Positions 27,201 to 34,849 of a stretch of DNA of 40,949 bases are shown one piece after another. Source of the DNA: an uncultured Paraprevotella sp. (lineage in GTDB: Bacteria > Bacteroidota > Bacteroidia > Bacteroidales > Bacteroidaceae); contig CALULT010000025.1 in NCBI GenBank assembly GCA_944321565.1, positions 1-40,949 on the forward strand. Direction: 5' to 3'. The translations under genes were made by a program, and so were the position numbers. The notes beneath the pieces were generated by a model. That model did not search any database, was not told where the DNA came from, and saw nothing but the letters and a program-made list of their open reading frames with translations. Numbering within the stretch: position 1 is the first letter of the stretch; each line of letters begins with the position of its first letter.

Positions 27201-27597
27201 CGAAGCTGATTTCGCGTTCGGGGATGGCGAGGCCGCCGCCGCTGATGCGTTTCTTTTCCGTCACGGAGACTTCCTTTAGCGTCCGGCTGGCCGAGGCTAG
27301 GGTAATGTCATAATTCCGTTTGTTGATGGGGAGAGTCTGTGTGGTATAGCCCATGTAGCTCACCTTGAGCTTATTCTTCGTGTTCTTGACTCTCATGGTG
27401 AAGTGCCCGTTCATGTCGGTGACCGTGGCGTTGATGGCGCGCCCGGTGGCATCTACTTCGCACACCGTGGCTCCGATGAGCGTCTCGACATCGTCTCTCA
27501 CCGTACCACTGATGCTGCTGATTTGGGCCTGTGCCGGGATGGCTAAGAGGCAAAGCCATAGGAAAGCGACCCATATTCGTTTCATATTGTTTTCCAT
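24253..27597 (-). CDS. SusC/RagA-family TonB-dependent outer-membrane transporter
   Basis: A 1114-residue outer-membrane importer. The signal peptide is MKRIWVAFLWLCLLAIPAQA if the Met at 27585 is used; ATG 27597 adds only four residues. A carboxypeptidase-like domain follows (ISGTVRDDVETLIGATVCEV), then a plug domain (QGRIAGLDIISNSGNLGSGT, TTMRLRGTSSIS, NPLIVVNG, EITVLKDAAATAIYGSQGAN, the classical SusC signature). The barrel ends in AKSFTLGVTVDF, with the terminal aromatic residue used in barrel assembly. It starts 46 nt after the first FAS1 protein and is the typical channel for the following SusD. Confidence 0.97.
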   Translation of the reverse strand: MENNMKRIWVAFLWLCLLAIPAQAQISSISGTVRDDVETLIGATVCEVDATGRAINATVTDMNGHFTMRVKNTKNKLKVSYMGYTTQTLPINKRNYDITLASASRTLKEVSVTEKKRISGGGLAIPEREISFASQTISTKEFEGLGINTIDEALQGRIAGLDIISNSGNLGSGTTMRLRGTSSISTLTNQNPLIVVNGNTWNVDMSTFDVNTANDESFAQLLNINPEDIEEITVLKDAAATAIYGSQGANGVIEIKTKRGKRGAPQVSYSFRLTGTYQPEGYKMLTGDEYTMLLKESYFNPEQSSTASNIPELNYDPTFSEYEQYNNNTDWQDAVTQWGWRQNHNISVTGGGEKATFRISGGYDHETGSIIEQQLDRFSTRLALDYYVSDRIKVSTNFAMTYTDNQKNYDDLLAIAYKKMPNMGIFEEDPHTGRSTGRYYEMLQSASSVFNGNQKDLVNPVASAKLAKYDQKTYDITPELEIQYDLLGTSEDEWQLRWNGRVNMNVFNEYNDKFYPQELKTVNWNNDVNIGYTNSRKSVAFDTKQTLTLTPYFANKDHSMMAMVRFNLISGTSNQQDTESMRLPSGGIESPDAGGQISSLSTGYSQWRSIYYTFSAHYAYKSRYMLDFSLRADGSTKFGPGKRWGVFPAVSARWNIIDESWMKWSRDWLSMLSIRPSWGRVGSQPTQDYLYESKYGSGDTYIDMNAMNQLNIRLTSLRWEVKSTYDVGMDFGFLDDRLRLTVEWYHSTTDGMLMGNVGIPSSTGFSSLAYKNVGKLRNLGWEFNITTNRVIHAGKFSADFNASFGNNKNEILEMDPTVLASLNKEFTQANRNVLERVQLNNPFGAIYGFRYKGVYQYHYDTFADMNETERAQFLADGKTAPVAFSADGQVIYDSKGEPKRMKYCFSNEDNRSLDYDFKGGDAIYEDINHDGNINELDIVYLGSSLPKLTGGFGLTLTYDRWRLNAQFNYRVGNKILNLARLDAESMLTNNNQSQAVNYRWRKEGDVTSIPRAMYGTMSNGAVSNYNTLISDRFVEDGSFLRLNYLQLSYSLPAKAARAIRLKDVRAYLSANNLFCLTKYKGVDPEISYGSTGVAKDEGQTPRAKSFTLGVTVDF

Positions 27598-27643
27598 AAT
27601 GTCCGTGTGTTTGTCCGGTTCTTTTTATTTATTTTTTTCTCCT

Positions 27644-30199
27644 TCAATATTCTATCTTTTCCAATTGGCTCTTTTCGTAGAACAATGCACCGTCTATTTG
27701 GTGTACAACGGCCGATGACGAAGTATAAATGGTGTTCGCCCCGGTGTTGAAGGCATACTCGCGGCACACATTGTTATAAAGCCCTTCAGTGGTCACCACC
27801 TTGCGTTTGTTTCCGAGTTGGTCGGTGAGTTCCATGCCGTCTGTGCCAATCTTGTTCACTTCAATGCTGTAGAAACGGCGGTTGGCCGGGTTCAGCATGC
27901 CGGTTTCATATTTCAGCCCGCTTTCCGTGTTGTCACCGATAAAGACGGAATTGTCTTGGATGTGGTAACGCAGGAAGTTCACGATGCGGTTCTTGATTTT
28001 GTAGCGCAACCCTTCGTCGGTGGCGGCATCGAAGTCTGTCCAATAAGGCAAGATGCCTTCTTCGTGCAATTTTTCGATGGCTTCGTTCGTGGGGACATAC
28101 ACCGTATAATTATAGGTGTCAAAGAGGGTGATGTTTTGGTCCACGCACTCGTATTTCTCGTCGATGAGGGCTGTCAGCAGGCTGTATTCCGTGGAGTCCG
28201 GGTCGCCGCCGCTGAGCAGTTCCAGGAAGCGGGCGTATTCCGGGTGTTCGCTTAATGTCGTATAGACCGATTTGCGGCTGGGCATCAGCAGGCGGTCTTC
28301 AATGACGTAAGCCTTTCCGTTGCCGCTCTCCGTTTGGTCGTAAATCGTGGTCACCTCAACCGGATTGTTTTGTTCCACTTGCAGCCCACCGGAAATCATG
28401 ACACCGTTCTGTCCGCCGCGGGTCACCTTGATGATGCTCCCGCCCTTGGTCTTGTAATAAGTGTGTCCGTCTTCGATGTCGCCCACCACGATGGCGTTTT
28501 CCATGATGTCGCTCAGGCGGTTCATGATGGGGTCGTTGTCTTTGCCCGAAGCAGCATTGGCGTATGCGCTTTCATAGTGTTCGGGGTCTAGGATTTGGCC
28601 GGTGGCCATGTCATATTGGTATTTGTCCGCGCGCACGTTTTGCCGTTCTTCGTCCCAAAAGAATTGGTAAAGCGTGGAAGTGCCTTCACCGTAGGACACG
28701 GGGTCGATATACTGCAGGAAGGCGTCGTTGGTGGGCAGCACCAGGCTGTAGCGCGTGTCCATGGAGTTGAGGTAGGCATCCAGCCCCAGTTGTTCGATAG
28801 CCCAATAGACCACGCCCATCGTGGTGTTGCGGCGCACCAGCGCGGGGAACGACACGGAGCGGTAGGCAGCCGGGGCGAACACTTTGTTGGTGAGATACAC
28901 TACACCGTTGCAACCCATGAAGCAACTGTCCACGTCTTCGGGTTTCACGCCCATGCTGACCTTGGCGTCGTTCGTGATGCTTTCGAACTTAGAAGGCACG
29001 TGGTCCACGAACGAGGTAATCATGTTCACGTTGATGAGCTTGTTCAACACGTTCACATCCACTTCGGCCAGTGAGGGATACACATCCTGCAGTGCCCGGC
29101 CTTCGCCATTCCACCATCTTTCCACCGCGTCGTTGTTGGGCACGAGCATGGCTCCGCAGTCATATTCCAACGTCTTGCCATAGGCGTTGGTGTACATATA
29201 TTGGTTCCATCCCGGGTCGAAGGTCAGATAACCTGGAACTTGGACTTCCGGGTTGTCGGGGTCTTGCAGGTTGGAGCCGCCATTGGCTTGTTGTGCAAAG
29301 TAGCGCAACACGAAGACTGAGTCCTGTGTGCCGTAGAGGCGGTTATAGTTTTGCGTGGCGTTTGCGTCATAGATGGGTGCGCTATAGAGGTCGAGCAGTT
29401 CCGCCCATCGGCTCATGACGGGATGTTTGTGGATGATTTCAGCCATATTGTCGGCCGGGGTGATGACTTGTTCCACTTTTTGCACGTAGCCGTTTTTGCA
29501 GGTGATATCCGTAGGGGTGAGCACCTTGATGCCGTTCACCCATGACTCGGAAGCCGAGGTGGCATGGCCGTTGGTCAGTTTGGCCAAGTCATTATCGGTA
29601 ATCTTATTGGTTTTCATGAAACGCGGCAGGAGGTGTATCATGGGTTGGCTGGTGTTGTCGCGCATGAGTAGCACTCCATCTTTGCGCCCGCGGACTTTAT
29701 CCCAATATTGGGTGGCCGGCATGTCGGCGGGCAGGATGCGGGCTACGGAGTCATATACGCTGAGGGCCACTTCGCGGCGCATGCACATGCCCTCTTGGGG
29801 TGGATTGCCCGGCACGTTCGACAACAGTTCAATCAGGTAGGCATTGTTGACCATGGAACTGTTGAGTAAGATTTTTTTCTGCGCGAGCGAAAGCTCGTCG
29901 TAAGATTTTACGTTCCAACTGTTGCTTTTGAAGAAGGCGTCAAAAGCGGCATCATCGGCAGCGAAAATGGTCTTGCTTCCCGTCATGTTCAGCACGTCCG
30001 TCATGTCCAAATCATTGATGAGGCGGGTCAGGCATCCATAATTGCCTTGTTCTTGCAGATAGCCATAGATGGAATTGTTCAGCCATGAGGGTTGTCCCAC
30101 CAGCTCATCGTCTTGGCATGAGGTCAGTCCTGTGGCGGCCAACGTCATGGCCACCGCGAAAGTTTTTATCTTAAAACGATAACAAAGACTGCGTTTCAT
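27644..30199 (-). CDS. Large multi-FAS1 surface lipoprotein, first gene of the susCD operon
   Basis: An 851-residue lipoprotein. I chose ATG 30199 because it starts a signal peptide leading to the lipobox GLTSC (Cys 28), followed by the acidic QDDELVG. The open frame extends 47 codons further with poor residues. Four FAS1-like signatures occur in order: KTIFAADDAAFDAFF (about 76-90), AMLVPNNDAVERWW, SLVLPTNDAFLQYIDP and TVYVPTNEAIEKLHEEG. The C-terminus ends YTSSSAVVHQIDGALFYEKS. It is one of four FAS1 proteins in the locus and the only one with four modules. The location directly before susC suggests a function with the importer; binding of the glycan is inference. A weak promoter lies upstream. 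Confidence 0.9.
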   Translation of the reverse strand: MKRSLCYRFKIKTFAVAMTLAATGLTSCQDDELVGQPSWLNNSIYGYLQEQGNYGCLTRLINDLDMTDVLNMTGSKTIFAADDAAFDAFFKSNSWNVKSYDELSLAQKKILLNSSMVNNAYLIELLSNVPGNPPQEGMCMRREVALSVYDSVARILPADMPATQYWDKVRGRKDGVLLMRDNTSQPMIHLLPRFMKTNKITDNDLAKLTNGHATSASESWVNGIKVLTPTDITCKNGYVQKVEQVITPADNMAEIIHKHPVMSRWAELLDLYSAPIYDANATQNYNRLYGTQDSVFVLRYFAQQANGGSNLQDPDNPEVQVPGYLTFDPGWNQYMYTNAYGKTLEYDCGAMLVPNNDAVERWWNGEGRALQDVYPSLAEVDVNVLNKLINVNMITSFVDHVPSKFESITNDAKVSMGVKPEDVDSCFMGCNGVVYLTNKVFAPAAYRSVSFPALVRRNTTMGVVYWAIEQLGLDAYLNSMDTRYSLVLPTNDAFLQYIDPVSYGEGTSTLYQFFWDEERQNVRADKYQYDMATGQILDPEHYESAYANAASGKDNDPIMNRLSDIMENAIVVGDIEDGHTYYKTKGGSIIKVTRGGQNGVMISGGLQVEQNNPVEVTTIYDQTESGNGKAYVIEDRLLMPSRKSVYTTLSEHPEYARFLELLSGGDPDSTEYSLLTALIDEKYECVDQNITLFDTYNYTVYVPTNEAIEKLHEEGILPYWTDFDAATDEGLRYKIKNRIVNFLRYHIQDNSVFIGDNTESGLKYETGMLNPANRRFYSIEVNKIGTDGMELTDQLGNKRKVVTTEGLYNNVCREYAFNTGANTIYTSSSAVVHQIDGALFYEKSQLEKIEY

Positions 30200-30231
30200 T
30201 GGTGTATATGATTTAATTGGTTTTTCAATTG

Positions 30232-30259
30232 CTAAATTACCACAAAGAATGTAGCCAAA
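30232..30259 (-). promoter_or_regulatory. Weak promoter candidate for the FAS1-SusCD operon
   Basis: On the minus strand TTTG (30259-30256) and TAATTTAG (30239-30232, seven of eight consensus bases) are separated by only 16 nt. The site lies about 32 nt before ATG 30199, in a 103-nt gap after the GH43 gene. Confidence 0.3.
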
Positions 30260-30302
30260 CTTTATATTATGTATCATGTTGTTTAAGCTATGTCGCATGG
30301 CC

Positions 30303-31901
30303 TCACTTTTTCCCGCAACGGAAGCGGAACCAGTCCACATCCACGTGTCCGCCCGGTTTTTCGGTGGCGTAGTTGAAGATGGCGAAGCGTGTGCCCATGA
30401 AGAACCGGGTATGGTCGAATCTCATCTTGAAGTCTTCGCCGAGTTTGTACCATGTCGTGCCGTCGGTGCTGTAGCTCAGGCTGGCGATGTCCTTCCCGGG
30501 GTTGAAATCGGCATCTATCCGCAGATAAACAATGTCGCTTCCAAGTGTCCTTTGTCCGGTTATGCGTTCATCCACTTGTTCAATTTCTTTCCTCTCTCCC
30601 AACTTCACGGAAGCTTCTTTCACAAACAATGTCGTTTGTCCGTTTTGGCGGTTGGCCAGGAGTTGCACGGCGTCACCGTTGAAGGCGCTTAGTCCCGCGC
30701 AGTCGCCATCGTGCATGCCGCTCAGATCCATTTTGACGATGCCGGTGCAGGTCGGCCCCATCATGCGTTGCGAGATGGTGTTCGGTGCATCGAAGATATG
30801 CTGGGCGGGTCGGCTGGTGTGCAGGCGGAGCCAGCCCTTGCGGTCGGTCAGCGACCATGCTTCGTCCACCGGGTTGTGGTTCCATTGCCAATTGATGGAG
30901 AGCGTAGGGGAGTCGAACTCGTCGCTTGTCACGATATACGTGTGTTGCTTTTCTCCGCGGCAAGGCACGGACATGTCTGTGGGAACATGGCCTTCGCGGT
31001 CGCCCAGCATGGGCCATCCGTCTTCCCAGTGGCAGGGCATCAGGGTGAGCACACGCCCGATGGCGGCACGGTCTTGGAAGATGACGCCATACCAATTGCC
31101 TTTCGCATCATCCACGATGGTGCCTTGGCCCACGTAGGAGAAGCCGCCGAATTCGGATTCCAGGATGACGCGTTTTTCCCATGGCCCTTCCAGCCGGTCG
31201 GCGCGGTAGCACACTTGGCGGCGTGGCTTGTTTTGCGGCCACGACACCATCAACAAGTAGTATTTCCCGTCTTTCTTGATGACACGGCTGCCTTCCAGCA
31301 GTCCGGTCTCGGTAGAGTCGCGCTCGAAGAGTTGCAGGTTCAGCCCGTCTTCCTTCACGCCGCTCAGGTCGGCTTTGAGTTCCTGCAGGCCGCCGGTGCC
31401 GTGGAACACATAGACACGGCCATCGTCATCGAAAAACAGCGAACAGTCGTGGAAGTGTGGAAGGCGTGTGCGCAACGTCCAGCCTTGCCGCGGGTCTTTG
31501 GTCTGGTACAGGTAGCTTTCGCCGCCTGGGCTGTCGTTGGGGGCGAAGAGGGCATAGAACATGCCGTTGTGGTACTTGAGCGAGGTGGCCCATTGTCCGC
31601 GTCCATAAACCGTGCCCTCGCGCATGTCATATTTGGGAGAGTCGGTGAGCCGGTCGAACAGATAGCTCACGGTGTGCCAGTTGACCAGGTCTTTCGAGGT
31701 CATGATGGGGCCGCCGGGCATCAGGTGCATGGTGGTGGAGACGAGATAGAAGTCGTTGCCCACGCGGATCACGTCGGGGTCGGGCACATCGGCCCACAGG
31801 ACAGGGTTTCTGAAAGTGGGTGAAGCCGTTTGGCTGTCTGCCGCCCGGACGGATATCCCTAGGCAGGCAAGGAGAAATGTGGCGATGATGAGTTTTTTCA
31901 T
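30303..31901 (-). CDS. GH43 glycosidase (probable beta-xylosidase or arabinofuranosidase) with C-terminal beta-sandwich
   Basis: A 532-residue exported enzyme (signal MKKLIIATFLLACLGISVRA). It is expected to remove xylose or arabinose from plant hemicellulose or pectin side chains. The five-bladed propeller carries the GH43 triad: base Asp41 in VPDPDVIRVG, Asp152 in FHDCSLFFDDDGRVYVFHG and acid Glu203 in LLEGSRVIKKDGKYYLL. The opening FRNPVLWADVPDPDVIRVGN recalls GH43 subfamily 12. From about residue 330 a second domain (WQWNHNPVDEAWSLTDRKGW) looks like the concanavalin-like domain found in such xylosidases. It ends in RCGKK and lacks the C-terminal tail seen on the other CAZymes here. The FAS1-SusCD operon follows after 103 nt. 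Confidence 0.93.
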   Translation of the reverse strand: MKKLIIATFLLACLGISVRAADSQTASPTFRNPVLWADVPDPDVIRVGNDFYLVSTTMHLMPGGPIMTSKDLVNWHTVSYLFDRLTDSPKYDMREGTVYGRGQWATSLKYHNGMFYALFAPNDSPGGESYLYQTKDPRQGWTLRTRLPHFHDCSLFFDDDGRVYVFHGTGGLQELKADLSGVKEDGLNLQLFERDSTETGLLEGSRVIKKDGKYYLLMVSWPQNKPRRQVCYRADRLEGPWEKRVILESEFGGFSYVGQGTIVDDAKGNWYGVIFQDRAAIGRVLTLMPCHWEDGWPMLGDREGHVPTDMSVPCRGEKQHTYIVTSDEFDSPTLSINWQWNHNPVDEAWSLTDRKGWLRLHTSRPAQHIFDAPNTISQRMMGPTCTGIVKMDLSGMHDGDCAGLSAFNGDAVQLLANRQNGQTTLFVKEASVKLGERKEIEQVDERITGQRTLGSDIVYLRIDADFNPGKDIASLSYSTDGTTWYKLGEDFKMRFDHTRFFMGTRFAIFNYATEKPGGHVDVDWFRFRCGKK

Positions 31902-31927
31902 TATGGTTTCAATTTTATTTCACGGCC

Positions 31928-31935
31928 CAAAAGTA
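31928..31935 (-). promoter_or_regulatory. -7 element upstream of the GH43 gene
   Basis: TACTTTTG on the minus strand matches TAnnTTTG. It lies 26 nt before ATG 31901. There is no good -33 TTTG, as would fit a promoter that depends on an activator. Confidence 0.5.
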
Positions 31936-31962
31936 GGGATTCGCGTCCGAATGTTCCCGTTC

Positions 31963-31977
31963 GTATGTTTCACATAC
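31963..31977. promoter_or_regulatory. GTATGT-n3-ACATAC palindrome, activator or repressor site candidate
   Basis: GTATGT (31963-31968) and ACATAC (31972-31977) form a perfect 6-bp dyad with a 3-nt centre. It sits about 27 bp upstream of the -7 element of the GH43 gene, where the -33 box is missing. A dimeric regulator is plausible. I did not find the same site before GH31. Confidence 0.4.
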
Positions 31978-32054
31978 TTTTTGTGATGTCTTAAATCTAA
32001 TGAAACCGTCTTAGGGAAAGGCAATTTGTGACATGGATAAAAAGGCGATAAGAA

Positions 32055-32186
32055 TTTCAGAGCCTGGAACACCCAGTTTCAGAGCCTGGAACACTCAGTT
32101 TCAAAGCCTGAAACACCCAGTTCCAAACGCTTGGAACACCCAGTTTCAAGGCCTGGAACACCCAGTTCCAAACGCTTGGAACATTC
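32055..32186. repeat. Six-unit minisatellite of 22-23 bp, each unit with dyad symmetry
   Basis: Consecutive units start at 32055, 32077, 32099, 32121, 32144 and 32166. The consensus is TTTCAAAGCCTGGAACACCCAG, alternating with TTCCAAACGCTTGGAA versions, which are near-perfect palindromes. There are no unique spacers, so this is not CRISPR. It lies upstream of the GH43 gene, between that gene and repeat elements. Confidence 0.85.
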
Positions 32187-32340
32187 TAATAACAACGTTG
32201 GAGGTCTTTTTGCCGTACAGAAACAATTTTCCTTCCCTTTGCTTGCGGTTAGAGATTTGGCGGCTCAGTAGATTTTTAGTGGGGGGTTAATAAATTCTGC
32301 ACGGGCCGTAATGCCCCTTCTGTTCTCCATGCGGATGCCA

Positions 32341-32522
32341 AAACTGTCCCGCCTCGCAGGGGGACGAGCCCCGAAGGGGCGGAGGGGGTCTTACGCCCAC
32401 GGGAACAACACCGGACGCATCTGCGGATAACATAAACGGGTCGGAAAAAGAGGAAAGTCACTCTTGTGCATGGGAAACCCCTCCGGCCCTGCGGGCCACC
32501 TCCCCTACAAGGCGGAGGAGTT
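32341..32522. repeat. MITE-like palindromic element, copy 1
   Basis: The left arm 32341-32400 begins AAACTGTCCCGCCTCGCAGG. The right arm 32474-32522 ends in CTACAAGGCGGAGGAGTT. The two arms are imperfect inverted repeats of each other (GGGGCGGAGGGGG against CCCCTCCGGCCC). The left arm matches 33018-33077 with about four differences in 60 bases. Its downstream flank (32524-32556) matches 5924-5957. Confidence 0.75.
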
Positions 32523-32612
32523 TTGCCTCCGGACGGACAAACCTTTGTTGCGATGGATCTCAAATCTGTCGCAGCATATCAGAGGGCTAGCATGAAACCG
32601 TTTCCCCACTGA

Positions 32613-32986
32613 ATTTCTACTGACCCGATGTTTTACGTCATGTCGATGAAGCCTGCGGGCAATCTCTTTGGCAACCAGTTGATTTTACGACAGTTGATGC
32701 ATTTCTCTATTTTGCAGAAGAAGTAAATTCTCGTTTGGTCTTGTTCGGGATTGTGTTACCTTTGCAGGGAAGAGAAATAGAAAACTTCGAACGTTGGATT
32801 TATGTGTTGAAGAATATGGAGGCATTACCGAGGTTGCCTTTCAAGGCTTGTAACGCGGTTTTCCAAAAATTGGAACAAATTGTGGACATCGCCGCCATGA
32901 GCAAGGAAGACCGCATGAAATACGACGAGAGCATCAAGGTCTATCGCGACCAGTTGGCCGTGATGGAGTTTGAGCGGCAAAAATAA
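32613..32986 (+). pseudogene. Remnant of an Rpn/PD-(D/E)XK nuclease family transposase gene
   Basis: Two frames must be joined. MFYVMSMKPAGNLFGNQLIL and RQLMHF run in one frame from 32628. At about 32705 the reading shifts to FAEEVNSRLVLFGIVLPLQG, then FERWIYVLKNMEALPRLPF, KACNAVFQKLEQIVDIAAMS and KEDRMKYDESIKVYRDQLAV to a stop at 32984-32986. The last parts closely follow the conserved C-terminal half of the Rpn recombination-promoting nuclease family common in Bacteroidetes. The N-terminal catalytic part is absent, so the gene is dead. It lies between two copies of a MITE-like repeat. Confidence 0.65.
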
Positions 32987-33017
32987 ACTCTTACTATGCC
33001 ATGCGGCCGACTACGAA

Positions 33018-33159
33018 AAACTGTCCCGCCTCGTAGGGGGACGAGCCCCAAAGGGGCGGAGGGGGTCTCACGTCCACAAAGACATACTTTATGTGTGTGT
33101 CCGTGGGTATGAAACCCCTCAGACCCGTTGGGCCAGTTCCCCTACAAGGCGGAGCAGTT
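33018..33159. repeat. MITE-like palindromic element, copy 2
   Basis: The left arm 33018-33077 and right arm 33111-33159 correspond to those of copy 1, with a shorter middle. Both copies lie in the same orientation, flanking the Rpn-type remnant. Confidence 0.75.
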
Positions 33160-33190
33160 CCTTCTCGTGGGTTTTGGCACACCCTCGGGC

Positions 33191-33271
33191 AAAAGCATAC
33201 TTCATCAAGTGTATCCGCAGGCGTGAGCCTCCTCAGTCCCTATAGGACGACAGCTCCCTGCAAGGTGAGGG
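33191..33271. repeat. Decayed right half of a third MITE-like copy
   Basis: AGCATACTTCATCAAGTGTA followed by CCTCCTCAGTCCCTATAGG and CTCCCTGCAAGGTGAGGG aligns with the middle and right arm of copy 2 (33082-33155), with many differences. No left arm is visible. Confidence 0.5.
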
Positions 33272-33305
33272 TGTTGTTCAAGCACCATTTGGATATTCTC
33301 TCTTC

Positions 33306-34829
33306 TTATGGCCGGTTCAGGAATTTCTTCCCGTCGCGGATATAGACACCTTTTCCCGGCTGTTCCACTTTCCGCCCGCTCAGGTCATACGTCGCGCCGT
33401 CTTCTTGTGACGGGGCATCGGACAGTGTGGAGGCGACGCCTGTGGCCGTATTCGTGAAAAATTGCCAGTAGTCAAACTGCATGAGGTCTTTCCGTTCGGC
33501 CGCAGTGGCACGGAAGCGGAAATACACATCGTGGATGCCGGTTACGGTTTCGTCCAGGTCGGCCCGCACTTCCGTCCATTCCCCGCTTTCCGGCACATTG
33601 ATGGTGCCCACTACGTTGGACTGGGTGTCGATGCAGACTTGGATGAGTCCTGGGTTTTTAACCTTCCGCACGGCTAGCATGACGCTTTTTGCTCCTGTTG
33701 TGCCGAAGTCCACTGACTTGACCTTCACATAATCGCTCATGTCCAGCGAGTCCAAATAGACACCGCGCTTCTCGTCCTGTGCGGTGCGCACTCCAGAGGA
33801 CATGCCGATGGTCTCGGCCTCCTGCCGGATATAGGGCGACAGGTGTGTCACGGCTTCCGTCACTCCTTCCTTGGTAATCGGGATGTGCGGGATGGTGCCG
33901 TCTTCGTTATAAGTGAATTCCTCCACGCACACCGAGCGGCGGAACCCGCTTCCGCCCTTCAGCCCGCCGTTGTGGTAGAAGATGAAGCTGCGGCCTTTGA
34001 AGTCCACGATGCCGGGATGGGTGGTGAAGCTGCCTTCGGGCGAGTCCATGATTTGCCCGCAATATTTCCAAGGCCCGGTGGGCGAGTCGCTCATGGAGTA
34101 GGACAGGTGTTCGGGAATTCCGCCGGCGGCGTAAACCAGGTAATATTTCCCGTTGCGTTCGTAAGCCCAGGGGCCTTCTTCGTATTTGTCCGTGCCCACC
34201 AGCCGGGTCTGTTCCTGCCCGTTTTCGTCCACGTAGGTTTCCTCATAGCCGCCCACGCTTTCCACCGTGCGGGGAACTTCCACGATGTCGCCATTGATTG
34301 CCATCATGTTCCGGCTCAGGCGGGCATACCACAGTCCGTTGTTGCCCCAATAAAGATAGGCTTGTTCGTCCTTGTCGATGAACACGGTGGGGTCGATGTC
34401 GCGGATGTCTTGGTTGATGAGTGGCTTGTTCAGCACGTCGCGCCACGGCCCTGTGGGCGATTCGCCTACCAATACGCCGATGCCGCGCAGTTGGATGGGG
34501 ACGTAGAGGAACCATTTCCCGCTGCGCGAGATGGCATGGGGTGCCCAGGCTCCGTTGTCGCCCGTCCAGCTGAAGTTGTCCAGCGAGGCCACCGTGCCCC
34601 GGTCGGTCCAGTTGAGCATGTCGGTCGAAGTGTAGAGTTGCCAATAGGTCTTTTGGTAGCCTTCGCCCTCTTCGTTGTCCACGCTGGTATATAAGTAACA
34701 AGTGTCGCCCACCACGTAAGGAGCCGGATCGGCCGTGTAGCGGGTCTGGATGATGGGGTTCTGTGCAAGCCCCTCCGCAAAGGGAGAGGCAAGCGCAGAA
34801 GTGAGAAGAATGAAGAAAAATTTGTTCAT
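33306..34829 (-). CDS. GH43 glycosidase with CBM6-like domain and C-terminal sorting-type tail
   Basis: A 507-residue exported enzyme (signal MNKFFFILLTSALASPFAEG, ending LAQ). It is expected to act on arabinose- or xylose-decorated polysaccharide. The GH43 triad is visible as Asp34 in RYTADPAPYVVGDTCYLYTS, Asp146 in DIRDIDPTVFIDKDEQAYLY and Glu218 in KYEEGPWAYERNGKYYLVYA. From about residue 335 a CBM6-type beta-sandwich follows (YIRQEAETIGMSSGVRT, then DVYFRFRATAAERKDLMQFD and YWQFF). The last 30 residues (ATYDLSGRKVEQPGKGVYIR, DGKKFLNRP) match the C-terminal tails of GH31 and of the 664-aa protein. It starts 20 nt after GH31 and is co-transcribed with it. Confidence 0.94.
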   Translation of the reverse strand: MNKFFFILLTSALASPFAEGLAQNPIIQTRYTADPAPYVVGDTCYLYTSVDNEEGEGYQKTYWQLYTSTDMLNWTDRGTVASLDNFSWTGDNGAWAPHAISRSGKWFLYVPIQLRGIGVLVGESPTGPWRDVLNKPLINQDIRDIDPTVFIDKDEQAYLYWGNNGLWYARLSRNMMAINGDIVEVPRTVESVGGYEETYVDENGQEQTRLVGTDKYEEGPWAYERNGKYYLVYAAGGIPEHLSYSMSDSPTGPWKYCGQIMDSPEGSFTTHPGIVDFKGRSFIFYHNGGLKGGSGFRRSVCVEEFTYNEDGTIPHIPITKEGVTEAVTHLSPYIRQEAETIGMSSGVRTAQDEKRGVYLDSLDMSDYVKVKSVDFGTTGAKSVMLAVRKVKNPGLIQVCIDTQSNVVGTINVPESGEWTEVRADLDETVTGIHDVYFRFRATAAERKDLMQFDYWQFFTNTATGVASTLSDAPSQEDGATYDLSGRKVEQPGKGVYIRDGKKFLNRP

Positions 34830-34849
34830 TGAGTGTTAGGACTATTTTG

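Noticed and set aside
32055-32186. Possible CRISPR array
   Set aside because: The units follow one another directly, with no unique spacers and no cas genes nearby; it is a minisatellite.
32033-32290. 85-codon open frame across the minisatellite
   Set aside because: The repeated residues only reflect the 22-bp units and the frame changes with each 23-bp unit.
32757-32764. TACCTTTG promoter-like site
   Set aside because: It lies within the coding remnant of the Rpn-type gene (codons for LPLQ) and has no -33 partner or gene to drive.
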